Positions 36,032 through 44,980 are shown, counted from the first letter of the stretch. The stretch: DNA of 64,000 bases from Mycolicibacterium chlorophenolicum (GCF_001044235.1 NZ_JYNL01000008.1:112184-176183); one strand, 5' to 3'. Notes: a model not told the origin generated them from the sequence alone. Translations and numbers: made by a program.

Positions 36032-36540
36032 CGCCTCAAACGACCTTGTCACCGAGCGCTTCGGCAATGTGCGACTCGCATCCACGTGCTCCTTTGGTCG
36101 CGGTCGTAGTAACCATCAGGGCAGACATCCCCGACCTGCCGGCGTGAGCCCCTGCATGCGCTCCAGCGGCGTGAGCCGTGCACTTCAGTGCCCAGAGAAT
36201 CAGCCCCGCCGGTGGGCTTGAAACCCGAGCCGTACCGACTCGATCCAGCCAGATCCTTTGCATCAAGGCCTCGCAAGCCTCCTCAGCCAATTACCGCCCT
36301 TCACGCGACTAACAGGTACCGACGATCCGAAATTAGCAAACACAAAAGGTTCACAGCGAACGGAGAACCGCCTAAGATTCCATTGAGCCGGGGGGGCCTC
36401 AGAGGGGGCTTGCCAAGTTCTGTGTCGATATGCCGCTGCTATCTCTTTCGGCGTCTTGTTGGGTCGAGGTGGGGCCAAGGGGATGATGACACGGATGCCA
36501 AGTCCGTTAGCTGCGATCAACTCGGGAGGAGTTCCCAGGG
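36032..36540. other. 509-base gap upstream of the Hxs operon
   Basis: Composition falls sharply within it (from GC-rich to A/T-rich near 36300-36360). No tRNA, integrase remnant or convincing gene was found; a minus-strand frame at 36036-36290 has no family resemblance. A strong GGAGGA at 36525-36530 serves hxsA. A boundary of horizontally acquired DNA probably lies here. Confidence 0.45.
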
Positions 36541-37140
36541 GTGGAAATGCGTGAAACTACAAAGATCGTAAGCCTAGCTTCAGCGCTCGCTGCCCTCGTA
36601 TCCCCTACGGCCGCCTCGCCCGTCGCGGCAGCAGCAAATTCGGACGGAAGTCGCATCTCAACAGCAGAGGAAAAGGTCCGGGCTGAGGTCGAGATGAGCT
36701 TGCCGGGCGACGCGGAGCTAATGAGCTTCACTGTGCACCAGACAAGTGACGGCATGTTGTTCCCGCAACACGGATCGCATTCATCGCATTCGTCCCACTC
36801 ATCGCATGTATCGCACGCGTCGTCCAGCCCAGGTATTGGCCTGCCGGACCTGCCGAACCCGATCTACACGCCGCCAACCTATGCACCGCCGTTCGTGGCG
36901 CCGCCGGTAATGCCACCGCCTACGCAGACGACGACCTCGCCGCCCGCGGGATCTTCCGATCCCGCCTATCTTGCGTGCATGCGGGCGCTCAATGGGTTCG
37001 GTGTAAATCAGATCGCAAGCGAACTACAACAGATCTACGGTCTAACAGCCAACGAGGCTGTGAGCATTGCGCAGCAAGCGTTGACCTCTGCGTTCGCTGG
37101 CGGGCACTTCTGCGACCCCTACATCGGGTACGGACAATGA
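36541..37140 (+). CDS. hxsA: His-Xaa-Ser repeat protein HxsA
   Basis: 199 residues. N-terminal signal-like segment (KIVSLASALAALVSPTAASPVAAAANS), a short domain, then six His-Xaa-Ser triplets at residues 77-94 (HGS, HSS x3, HVS, HAS). A proline-rich linker (about 97-140) and a C-terminal segment with two cysteines (YLACMRALNGFGV... FAGGHFCDPYIGYG) follow. The HxS block next to hxsD/hxsB/hxsC identifies it as the predicted modification substrate of the His-Xaa-Ser system. GTG 36541 has GGAGGA ten bases upstream; ATG 36547 would be 16 bases away. The repeat array is short compared with the long arrays I recall from Gram-negative members. Confidence 0.8.
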   Translation: MEMRETTKIVSLASALAALVSPTAASPVAAAANSDGSRISTAEEKVRAEVEMSLPGDAELMSFTVHQTSDGMLFPQHGSHSSHSSHSSHVSHASSSPGIGLPDLPNPIYTPPTYAPPFVAPPVMPPPTQTTTSPPAGSSDPAYLACMRALNGFGVNQIASELQQIYGLTANEAVSIAQQALTSAFAGGHFCDPYIGYGQ

Positions 37141-37213
37141 AGTTGCTTCCACTGCGCCACGACAGTGGCAGGATTACCGATGCTGCGCTATGCGGCAACG
37201 CTAGGTGGCTCCG

Positions 37214-37519
37214 ATGAGCGACCCCTCACTGTCGGACATCACCGTGGACTTCAGCGCGTCGATGCAGTCGCTCGGCGCGTTGCGGGAGGCCGCTTACCGC
37301 TTGATCGGGCACGGCGCGTGCCAAATTGACGAAGGGAATGGGCGATACATTTGCCGACTTTCACCTACGCGGCCGCAGCTTCAAGGCGGCGAGTTGCGCT
37401 CTCATTTCCTGAATCTGGTTACCGACGAAAACCTCCGCGAGAAAGTGCGCTCTGAAACTGACCGGCTCCGGGACGTCATTGTCGCTTTGGCGTTCGGGTC
37501 TCTGGCCGAGGAGCAATAA
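37214..37519 (+). CDS. hxsD: His-Xaa-Ser system protein HxsD
   Basis: 101 residues. The HxsD pattern is visible: ITVDFSASMQSLGALREAAYRLIGHGACQI near the N-terminus, and the C-terminal NLVTDENLREKVRSETDRLRDVIVALAF, where the LR-E and F at the end are family-conserved. It is probably a small accessory or recognition protein for the radical-SAM pair. ATG 37214 has AGGTGG six bases upstream. It lies 73 bases after hxsA and four bases before hxsB. Confidence 0.75.
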   Translation: MSDPSLSDITVDFSASMQSLGALREAAYRLIGHGACQIDEGNGRYICRLSPTRPQLQGGELRSHFLNLVTDENLREKVRSETDRLRDVIVALAFGSLAEEQ

Positions 37520-37523
37520 GGCT

Positions 37524-38978
37524 ATGGCCGGCTTCGCGTCCCCCGATGCCTTTTCACCTGAGACGTCTGCGCTGCAACTCCTTCCCATCCGCTTTGAAAG
37601 GCTTGGCGCGGATCGCTTCCTCGTCGGCAATCTTGTTGGCGACATGGCGGAGATGACGGCAGGCGAACTGGACCGCCTGTGCACACTAGATCTCACGCCT
37701 GGCGACGGGCTCTACGAGCGTGCGTTCGAGAAACTCTTTGTCGCGTCTGTCGGCCAACGCGCGCAGCAGCAGCTCTTGGCGCTTCGATTGCGTAGCCGCA
37801 TGAGTTTTTTACGAGCGGCCACGCCGCTCCACCTATTCGTCGTCACGCTGCGATGCGAGCATTCCTGCCCATATTGCCAAGTCTCCCGCCAAAGCAAGGA
37901 TCGCGTCCGTTACGACATGGATCAGGCCACGGCCTCCAAGGCGCTAGATATTGCCCTATCTGCACCGGCTCAGCTGATCAAGATTGAGTTCCAAGGAGGC
38001 GAGCCGCTCCTTAACTTCGAACTCATCCAATGGATTGTCTTGACCGCGAAGGAGCGGTCGGTTCCGCTTGGGAAGCAGCTTCAGTTCGTGATTGCAACGA
38101 ACCTGGCCCTGCTGGACGACGAGGTGCTTGACTTCTGCGGCGAGCACGACGTCCTTTTCAGTACATCGTTGGACGGCCCGCGTGAACTCCACAATAAGAA
38201 CAGACCGCGCCGCGGCCAAAACAGCTATGAACTCGCAGTTGCGGGGATCGCCCGCATCAAGGAACGTCTCGGGCCGGACAGGGTTGGCGCGTTAATGACC
38301 ACCACCGAAGCAAGTCTGGACAGTGTCGAGGAGATCGTCGACGAATACCTCAAGCAGGGTCTCGAAGGCATCTTCCTTCGGCCGCTCTCTCCCTACGGTT
38401 TCGCAATCAAGACGAAGCAGTTTCACAAATACGACGCCCAGGAGTGGCTCCAATTTTGGAAGCGTGGTCTTCGCTACATCCTCGACGTCAACAGGTCCGG
38501 CCGTCACTTTCCTGAGTTCTATTCGGCCCTGATGCTTCGCCGGATGCTGAGCGACGAACCCATCGGTTACGTCGACCTACGAAGTCCGGCTGGGATTGGA
38601 CTTGGGGCTCTCGTCTACAACTACGACGGCACAGTGTTCGCCTCCGACGAAGCCCGGATGCTCGCGGAAATGGGGGACCGCAGTTTCGAACTCGGCAATG
38701 TCAACGAGCACAGTTATCGCGACCTCGTCTTGTCCGACACCCTAGTGTCTGCGGTAGCTGAGTCGCTGACGCAGACGGCACCGCAGTGCTCAACTTGCGT
38801 CTTCGAGCCCCACTGCGGCGCTGACCCGGTCTACCACCACGCGACCCAGGGTGACCTCTTGGGCATTAAGCCGCTATCGGAATTCTGCGAGCGACAGAAG
38901 GGCGTTTTAACGCATCTCTTCGAGCTGCTGGAACATTGCCCCGAGGACGCCGCCATCCTCCGGAGATGGGCGTCGTGA
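37524..38978 (+). CDS. hxsB: His-Xaa-Ser system radical SAM maturase HxsB
   Basis: 484 residues. Radical SAM core with the [4Fe-4S] motif CxxxCxxC at Cys111-Cys115-Cys118 (VTLRCEHSCPYCQ), GGEPLLNF about 40 residues later, and a C-terminal SPASM-like region with CSTCVFEPHCGADPVYHH binding further clusters. Preceded by a 95-residue N-terminal domain (LQLLPIRFERLGADRFLVGNLVGD) typical of HxsB. It is predicted to modify the HxS residues of HxsA with SAM-derived radicals. GAGGAG is ten bases before ATG 37524; its TGA overlaps the hxsC start. Confidence 0.85.
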   Translation: MAGFASPDAFSPETSALQLLPIRFERLGADRFLVGNLVGDMAEMTAGELDRLCTLDLTPGDGLYERAFEKLFVASVGQRAQQQLLALRLRSRMSFLRAATPLHLFVVTLRCEHSCPYCQVSRQSKDRVRYDMDQATASKALDIALSAPAQLIKIEFQGGEPLLNFELIQWIVLTAKERSVPLGKQLQFVIATNLALLDDEVLDFCGEHDVLFSTSLDGPRELHNKNRPRRGQNSYELAVAGIARIKERLGPDRVGALMTTTEASLDSVEEIVDEYLKQGLEGIFLRPLSPYGFAIKTKQFHKYDAQEWLQFWKRGLRYILDVNRSGRHFPEFYSALMLRRMLSDEPIGYVDLRSPAGIGLGALVYNYDGTVFASDEARMLAEMGDRSFELGNVNEHSYRDLVLSDTLVSAVAESLTQTAPQCSTCVFEPHCGADPVYHHATQGDLLGIKPLSEFCERQKGVLTHLFELLEHCPEDAAILRRWAS

Positions 38979-40135
38979 AACCACTTGTGCTTTCCGGGCG
39001 CTCGCCGGCGGCCGATATCCTCGGACTGGGTGCAGAACGGCGATCCATCAGACTTCGGCTGCCCGTCAGTTTTCCAGCGGATGATCGTGATGCCGCGTTG
39101 ATTACAAGCGATGACGACTGGAAGGTGGCGGACGCACATAACTATAAGCTCGCTGTCGGACGCATTGCGCGCCCGGATGGCTTTTCGTTGAGTTACGTCC
39201 GATTGCCGGCAGCGTTCGCCGAGGTCGGCGAAGGCGACGTGCTAGGCGTTCACCCTCAATCCGGGAGGGTGCGAGCTCTCTACCGTCGATCGTCGCGGCA
39301 CAACTTTTTCCTCGTAACGGAGCGCTGCAACAACTACTGCATGATGTGCTCGCAACCGCCGAGGAAGGTCGATGATAGTTGGCTGATCGACGAGATCGCG
39401 GAGACTCTTTCGCTTGTCGATCCAGCAACGATCGCTCTGACATTCACAGGCGGCGAACCGCTGACGGAATGGCGCAGGTTTATAGGTCTACTCGACGTAG
39501 CGCGTGACTTGCTGCCTGACACTGCGGTGCATGTACTGACCAACGGGCGCGGCTTCTCGTCTCCCGAGATCGCGAATGCCTGGGCCGCCGTGGGACATTC
39601 AAAGCTTTCGGCTGGCATACCGATCTACGCGGCCGTTGATCACATTCACGATTACGTGGTGCAGGCAAAGGGGGCCTTAGATCAGACAGTCCTCGGTGTG
39701 TTGCACCTGAAAGATCGTGGCCAGCGGGTTGAGATACGTACCGTACTTCATGCAATCACGGCGCCGCGCCTGCGTGAGACCTGCTCGTGGATTGCTCGCA
39801 ATCTTCCGTTTGTGGATCATGTGGCACTAATGGGCATGGAGCACACCGGCTTTGCGATTGCAAATAGTGACTTGCTTTGGATTGACCCACTCGATTATCA
39901 AGAGCAATTAAAAGCAGGTGTTGACGTGCTTTCAGCGGCGGGCGTCAACGTTTCGGTTTATAACCTGCCGCTCTGCGTACTTGATCCAAGCGTCCGGCCA
40001 TTCGCGGTGCAATCGATCTCGGATTGGAAGAACGCCTACGTGAAGGAGTGCGAAGGCTGTTCAGTCCGCCGCGATTGTGCAGGCTTCTTTTCCACAGGAC
40101 GGCCCAGGTTGAGTCGCGGAATAGCTCCGATTTGA
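38975..40135 (+). CDS. hxsC: His-Xaa-Ser system radical SAM maturase HxsC
   Basis: 386 residues. Cluster motif Cys118-Cys122-Cys125 (VTERCNNYCMMCSQPPR), FTGGEPLTEW, and C-terminal cysteines (ECEGCSVRRDCAGFF) for auxiliary clusters. A 105-residue N-terminal domain precedes the barrel. This is the second member of the HxsB/HxsC pair, which always occur together. GTG 38975 overlaps the hxsB stop (GTGA) with GGAG nine bases upstream, so the start at ATG 38966 in the same frame is less likely. The operon ends here, facing the DUF2357 gene. Confidence 0.85.
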   Translation: MKPLVLSGRSPAADILGLGAERRSIRLRLPVSFPADDRDAALITSDDDWKVADAHNYKLAVGRIARPDGFSLSYVRLPAAFAEVGEGDVLGVHPQSGRVRALYRRSSRHNFFLVTERCNNYCMMCSQPPRKVDDSWLIDEIAETLSLVDPATIALTFTGGEPLTEWRRFIGLLDVARDLLPDTAVHVLTNGRGFSSPEIANAWAAVGHSKLSAGIPIYAAVDHIHDYVVQAKGALDQTVLGVLHLKDRGQRVEIRTVLHAITAPRLRETCSWIARNLPFVDHVALMGMEHTGFAIANSDLLWIDPLDYQEQLKAGVDVLSAAGVNVSVYNLPLCVLDPSVRPFAVQSISDWKNAYVKECEGCSVRRDCAGFFSTGRPRLSRGIAPI

Positions 40136-40239
40136 CTCGGCAGCCGTTGCCCACCTGACTGTTTCGGTGCGAGTCCGCGGCCAGCGCTTCCACATAGTCG
40201 CATCCGGCGGCGCGAATGTCATCAACGCCTTGTTGGCTC

Positions 40240-40283
40240 GGTACACCCGTCGGGGAGCCAGACGGGAGTCATTTCGATGTACC
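40240..40283. terminator. inverted-repeat hairpin between convergent operons
   Basis: Nested arms GGTACA..TGTACC (40240-40245/40278-40283) and CCCGTC..GACGGG (40246-40251/40261-40266), overlapping the end of the DUF2357 gene. Placed between convergent hxsC and DUF2357 genes it is a candidate bidirectional terminator; no U-tract. Confidence 0.45.
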
Positions 40284-42545
40284 CCGCTCGCCGTCAAACG
40301 ACGCTGCACGAATGACGTCCCACCAGGTCACCACAAGTGGTGCCCCGTTACGGACATTCACCGTCAACAGCTCCAGGTCGATCGACTCGACCCAACCCGG
40401 TAGACTTTCGACGAATTCGAGATCAGCCACGAAGTACAGCTCACCGCGCGGATCGGGGTACCCAGTCGCCATCAAATCGCCTGCCGTTGCTGGCCGCCAG
40501 CGCAACAACTTTGCAGCGCGGGTGACATGCAAGGCTTTATTCCGGTTCTCGTACAAGAGAAGTAGCTTGGCGCCGAGCTCGCGCCCACCGATCTCAACGG
40601 CGCCAACCCGGTTTCCAGCACGAATGTTGTATTGCCTTGCCCGTCCTATCCATTCGCGCTGCTCAGGATCTCGGACGAAACCGAGAAGTACATCCGTGTC
40701 GGCGGGGGGTTCTTCCAAGAAGTCCGCTGTCAGATGCGACTCGAGGTTTGGGTCACCAGGTCGATGTACGGTCGCGGTCCAGAAGCGGTGGCGCTCGTCG
40801 CGCGTGACCTGACTGGCGACATGAGTAAGCACATCACTCAAGAATTGGTCGAGGGCTAGGGATGACGACGGAAAGCCATCGCTACTCGGCCTGAGCGGAA
40901 AGGCACCAAGGCCTGGCAGGATTTCTTTGAACCCTGGATGTCGTCGAATGTCCTTAATCTCGGATCCCGGATACAGCACATAAGCTCCTGCCGTCCGCGA
41001 GATCGCGTCTCGGTACGCGTGCATCTTGAGAAGATCGTCGCGCTTAGCACCGCCAGAGGTCGTCGATTCCTCGGACGACTCATCCGAATTGGGGGCCGAC
41101 GTCAGCTGCGCGAGGAGGTTCTCCACACGGTACTTCGCATCGAAGTGCAACCACACCTCGAGCTCTTCAGCGGGGACGCGCGAAGGCGTGCTGCCTTCCG
41201 GTCGGATGCGCATCGAACAATCGGGGCGCATCGCTTGGCTCCATGAGCCCCGTCGATCGTCTGCTCCGGCGAACGTTCGATTGAAAAAGACGTCTACACG
41301 AAGTGGCCGGTCTCCCCGTCTGATCGACCACGACAATTTCGATTCGCGGCCTGACCGCATCGTTACGGAGATGCCATCGCCCGCGACTTTGAAGGCACGT
41401 GCCGTTCGGTCTTCCCCACACACTCGGCCAAGCGAATCTGCTACCGCGAGAAAGCACCAGAACTCGTAAAGCGTTGCGATGTTACGTTGCGAAGCTGCGA
41501 AGACGTCGGTCATGGCCCCACGATCAATCCGCACGGTGGGGCCGGACTCCGTCATCGCGAACGTCCGGAAGACTTCGCGGTAACCCGCGCGCTTCAGCAA
41601 CACCTGGTCCGACGTTGGCATTCTCCGCAGGGAGCTGACCTCTTGAAAGAGTGGGTGCGCTAGGTGTTCGTCGAGCTGGGCACCAACGTCAGCAGCGATC
41701 TGTTGACCGCGACGCAGCGGTCCAGACTCGACATTCAGGGAGGCCAGCCGCAGCACGTCGACCAGTTCCAGCGCGACGGCTCGCCAACGCTCTAGAGCGA
41801 ACTTGACGAATTGGTTGGCCGCGTTGTCGACACTCGCTTCGGTGCGATCCCGAGTCAAAGCAGCAGGCAAAGATGCGAGTTTGGCCGAACCACCCTTCCA
41901 CGGCACCCGCCGACCGGGCGCGCAAACGGCACGGCGAAAAGCGGCCCCCGCTGGAAACGGTGATCCGAGCGGGCGGATCTCTTGCTCGGACAACCAGGTT
42001 CGGTGTGGCTGCGAGGTGACACGCGCAATTGCCGCCTCGAACAACGGGTCCTGTAGATACGCCGCGATCATCGCGAAGCGGAGGTACAGCAGATCTGCAG
42101 GCAGTTCGCTTGGCGCGAGATCCAACATGCTTGGCGCGAATCCCTGCAGTACTGCCTCGGCAGCGAACGCGGATATATCAGTTAGCATTTGGCGATATTC
42201 AGTCTCGTGATCCAGCTTAACCGCTAGAACATCGACATCGGCTGTCCCTGTCAGCCCCGTCGCCCGATCCGCCACTTGAATCCGTAGACGTCCAACGGCT
42301 TGGCCGGGACGTAGCCGCCCCCGCTTCAAACTCCCATCGTCAGGATCGAACAACTCGCGTGGCTCGACCTCTATGTTCGTTGCCTGGGTCAATATTTCGT
42401 AGCGATAGATGCCGGCTTCGCGCAACGCGACATCACCCCGCGCCGAAGACGTAATGCCCTGCCCACCCGGGAGATTGGCGATCAACAGCTCACCGGCGAC
42501 CTGGCCGTCGTCAGTTCGGAGCGCCAGCTGAATCGATTCCTGCAT
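40269..42545 (-). CDS. DUF2357/PD-(D/E)XK nuclease partner (McrC-like)
   Basis: 758 residues. An N-terminal DUF2357-type beta/helical region (about 1-340) is followed by a PD-(D/E)XK nuclease domain (about 350-560): Glu361 in LYEFWCF, Asp442 in RPDCSMRI and Asp469-x-Lys471 in LHFDAKYR, then DDLLKMHAYRDAI. A polar Ser/Glu-rich linker (485-498) interrupts it. In McrBC-like systems this protein supplies DNA cleavage when activated by the AAA+ partner. It starts two bases after the McrB-like stop on the same strand, i.e. is the second gene of the two-gene operon. Confidence 0.8.
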   Translation of the reverse strand: MQESIQLALRTDDGQVAGELLIANLPGGQGITSSARGDVALREAGIYRYEILTQATNIEVEPRELFDPDDGSLKRGRLRPGQAVGRLRIQVADRATGLTGTADVDVLAVKLDHETEYRQMLTDISAFAAEAVLQGFAPSMLDLAPSELPADLLYLRFAMIAAYLQDPLFEAAIARVTSQPHRTWLSEQEIRPLGSPFPAGAAFRRAVCAPGRRVPWKGGSAKLASLPAALTRDRTEASVDNAANQFVKFALERWRAVALELVDVLRLASLNVESGPLRRGQQIAADVGAQLDEHLAHPLFQEVSSLRRMPTSDQVLLKRAGYREVFRTFAMTESGPTVRIDRGAMTDVFAASQRNIATLYEFWCFLAVADSLGRVCGEDRTARAFKVAGDGISVTMRSGRESKLSWSIRRGDRPLRVDVFFNRTFAGADDRRGSWSQAMRPDCSMRIRPEGSTPSRVPAEELEVWLHFDAKYRVENLLAQLTSAPNSDESSEESTTSGGAKRDDLLKMHAYRDAISRTAGAYVLYPGSEIKDIRRHPGFKEILPGLGAFPLRPSSDGFPSSSLALDQFLSDVLTHVASQVTRDERHRFWTATVHRPGDPNLESHLTADFLEEPPADTDVLLGFVRDPEQREWIGRARQYNIRAGNRVGAVEIGGRELGAKLLLLYENRNKALHVTRAAKLLRWRPATAGDLMATGYPDPRGELYFVADLEFVESLPGWVESIDLELLTVNVRNGAPLVVTWWDVIRAASFDGERGTSK

Positions 42546-42547
42546 GG

Positions 42548-44701
42548 CTACTCAGCGAAACTGACGAACTGGTTCGCGCGTACAGAGTCGACCATGCGAG
42601 CGATCTTGGAGCGCGTAACGGGCAGCGGCGGGGCCGAACCGGACCCCAGGGCGAGCGCCTCCAGCGCAACGAGGACAGGCTCGACTCGCCGTCGCGACCC
42701 GTGCACCTTCGGCAGAACCTTCTGCATCATCGCGAGGTCGAGCGCGGTGCGACCATTGGCGTCTCCCGTCGCTGCGAAGAACGCGCAGAATCGCAGGATC
42801 TCGTACAGCGTGCGGTGCCCGAACTCTTGATTGGCGCGAGCCAAGATTGCGTGTACCTCTCTCAGCGTCGACACAATCTCGTCGCGATCGGGATGAGGAT
42901 GCTCTCGCTGCCAATCGTCGCTTTCGGCCAGCGACGCGAAGGCGCGCAATCTCTGATCCTCTCCCGCCGGCGCGGCACTGGGCCGACGGAGCCCGGCGTC
43001 GAGCTCATCGGCGGTTACCCGAAATTCAAAGGTGAAGGCCCTATCGAGAACCTTCGGAGAGAACATGTAGGTCGTCTCGTCCACGTTCACTGTGCCGACA
43101 ACGAAAAGGTTCCGCGGCAACGGCAGCCTCTGCGCTTCAGCGTCGCGCACAACCCACTGGCCAGATCGCTCATCGATGACCAGATCCGGTAGGACCGGAC
43201 GTCTCGATTCGACCCCGGAGAGAAAGTCCGAGAAGTACCGCTCGACGTGGGCCAGGTTCATCTCGTCCAGGATCAGCAGGTACGGGTACTCGGGATCGTT
43301 CGCCGCACGAAGAACAAACTCGAAAGCTTCCGGAACAAACCACACCGGCGCCCCAGACGCTGACGTACGTAGCGCATCCTCGTACCCAAAGATGGACTCC
43401 GGACCAGTCCAGTCAGGCCGCACCGGTACGACGACGTGGCGATGACGTCCGTGCTCATCTGTGCCGAACCATTCGCCTAGTCGCATCGCGAGTTGCGTCT
43501 TTCCCGAACCGGCGAGTCCCGTCAGGATCGCGAAAGGCTTGGCGAGCAGACTACTCAAGAAAGATCGGACGAGGTTCGACTCTGGTGGGAATCGAAGCCC
43601 CGAGGCTTCGACGGCGACTGCAAAGTCATGAAACAGTTCGGCCGGCGCAGGCGCCTCCGTCGATGTCGTGGTTGGATGCCCAGCGAATGGGACCGAAGGC
43701 AGGTGCGCCGCGAGCTCCGGAAACCGCTGGGCTAGAGCGCGCACGAAATCGTCCTGAAGGCGAACGAGATAGACCTGCTGGACGGATCCAGAGACCGTGA
43801 ACGGCGAACCCTGCGAAATTCGGGCGCCCTCGTCGATCGCGGCAAGCGCGACCGGCTCATTCAGCTCCTGATACTGCGTCTCGACCAGCCGGCCCGCCTC
43901 TTCCCATGCTTGGGCGCCGAGCGGGTTCGGCGCCGGCCTTGCAGCTGCGCTCACACGACTTACGGCGCGTAACGAACCATTGCTGTAGTGCAGGACAATG
44001 TCACCTTCACGAACCTCATCCATGGTGTCCCAGTGGTATTGCGGTCGGCCTGCCTTATTGAGCATCGGCGCCCAAAGGAAGCCGCCATCGCGCTCTTTCG
44101 CGAAAGTGGCACCTTGGTTCACCCACCAGACCGAAGCCTGCCGCCCGAGAACTGCGACACCTTGCTCGGTCAGCTCGCCGCTTTCGTGGATGAGCCCACA
44201 TTCTATGAGAAGTTCGCGGTACCGAGCGCCTTGCGATTCGAACGTCCGGTCCGCCTGCCACCTGTCGTCGCTCGCATGTTGAGCCAGCGCCCGCCCTAGA
44301 TCGTCGTTCGAAAAGGCGGCGGGCATGTCGCAGACCACCCGAAGAGCGATCCGGACGTAAGGAGCTAGCGGAGCGGTACCAGCGGATAGCCGGTCACAGA
44401 GGACGCCAGCCTGGGTTGCATTCACAAACCATGGATCACTTCGATCAATATTCTCGGCGTAGGCGGTACCCGCCTCCGTGAGCTTCCAGCCGCGCTCGTC
44501 CTCAGTCACCAGATCGAGCATCCGCGCATATCTCAAGCAATCACGAGCTCGCCGGTCCGGGTTCTCGAAGGTCCCGTGCGACTTGAATACTTGTGCTGGA
44601 TCATCGCCGAGGAGCTCTTCAATGCTGGCGGAACCCCGCTCGTGGAGGCGGGCTAGCAACAGGTTGCCATAGCTGAGCTTCAGAGTCGGGATGTTCAGCA
44701 C
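42548..44701 (-). CDS. McrB-type AAA+ GTPase with EVE domain
   Basis: 717 residues. The N-terminal 190 residues have winged-helix-like segments. Residues about 191-318 form an EVE/YTH-like domain (VWWVNQGATFAKERDGGFLWAP, EGDIVLHYSNGSLRAVSRV), a fold that binds modified cytosines in DNA. Residues 370-700 form the McrB AAA+ motor: Walker A GLAGSGKT at 395-402, Walker B LLILDEMN at 475-482 and the NVDETT sensor at 539-544 in place of McrB's MNTAD. It is expected to recognise modified bases and, with the DUF2357 nuclease, cleave foreign DNA (type IV restriction). GTG 44701 start; a short open frame ends four bases upstream. Confidence 0.85.
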   Translation of the reverse strand: MLNIPTLKLSYGNLLLARLHERGSASIEELLGDDPAQVFKSHGTFENPDRRARDCLRYARMLDLVTEDERGWKLTEAGTAYAENIDRSDPWFVNATQAGVLCDRLSAGTAPLAPYVRIALRVVCDMPAAFSNDDLGRALAQHASDDRWQADRTFESQGARYRELLIECGLIHESGELTEQGVAVLGRQASVWWVNQGATFAKERDGGFLWAPMLNKAGRPQYHWDTMDEVREGDIVLHYSNGSLRAVSRVSAAARPAPNPLGAQAWEEAGRLVETQYQELNEPVALAAIDEGARISQGSPFTVSGSVQQVYLVRLQDDFVRALAQRFPELAAHLPSVPFAGHPTTTSTEAPAPAELFHDFAVAVEASGLRFPPESNLVRSFLSSLLAKPFAILTGLAGSGKTQLAMRLGEWFGTDEHGRHRHVVVPVRPDWTGPESIFGYEDALRTSASGAPVWFVPEAFEFVLRAANDPEYPYLLILDEMNLAHVERYFSDFLSGVESRRPVLPDLVIDERSGQWVVRDAEAQRLPLPRNLFVVGTVNVDETTYMFSPKVLDRAFTFEFRVTADELDAGLRRPSAAPAGEDQRLRAFASLAESDDWQREHPHPDRDEIVSTLREVHAILARANQEFGHRTLYEILRFCAFFAATGDANGRTALDLAMMQKVLPKVHGSRRRVEPVLVALEALALGSGSAPPLPVTRSKIARMVDSVRANQFVSFAE

Positions 44702-44705
44702 GGTC

Positions 44706-44819
44706 TCAGGCTAATTGGCCGAGCCAGCCGCGCGCAGCAACCCTGAACGTGTTTTCAACCTTGAGCAGATCCTTGGGTTCGCAGAAGTGCAACCGCTTCG
44801 CAGCGGGAATGGTGCCCGG
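44706..44819 (-). pseudogene. possible remnant of a small gene upstream of the McrB-like gene
   Basis: The minus frame reads protein-like (IPAAKRLHFCEPKDLLK, then VENTFRVAARGWLGQLA, stop) but is closed upstream by TAA at 44820-44822. In another frame 44923-44830 begins MDDAPSEEVEAVAGLLALPL and could be its N-terminal half. A frameshift near 44820-44830 would give a small protein of about 68 residues whose stop lies just before the McrB-like start. Speculative; no family recognised. Confidence 0.3.
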
Positions 44820-44980
44820 TTAACCGAGCCAGGTCGCTCATCTCGACCGGCTCGCATCCTGTGGAGGGGAAGCGCGAGGAGGCCGGCGACCGCCTCAACT
44901 TCCTCGGACGGGGCATCATCCATCCCTCATCAAGGCCATCCCCGTCGCGTTGAACCGTTAATGCACCGAGCCCCGCACCG

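Noticed and set aside
36036..36290. 84-codon minus-strand frame in the gap before hxsA
   Set aside because: No ribosome-binding site, no recognisable family, and composition like background.
36032..36540. Possible tRNA or attachment site at the left end of the island
   Set aside because: Searched by eye for a T-loop GTTC-A and CCA-type end pairing; no cloverleaf found. No integrase in the window.
36769..36822. Short tandem nucleotide repeats considered as a CRISPR-like or VNTR array
   Set aside because: They are the codons of the HxS triplets in an intact gene; no spacer-repeat structure.
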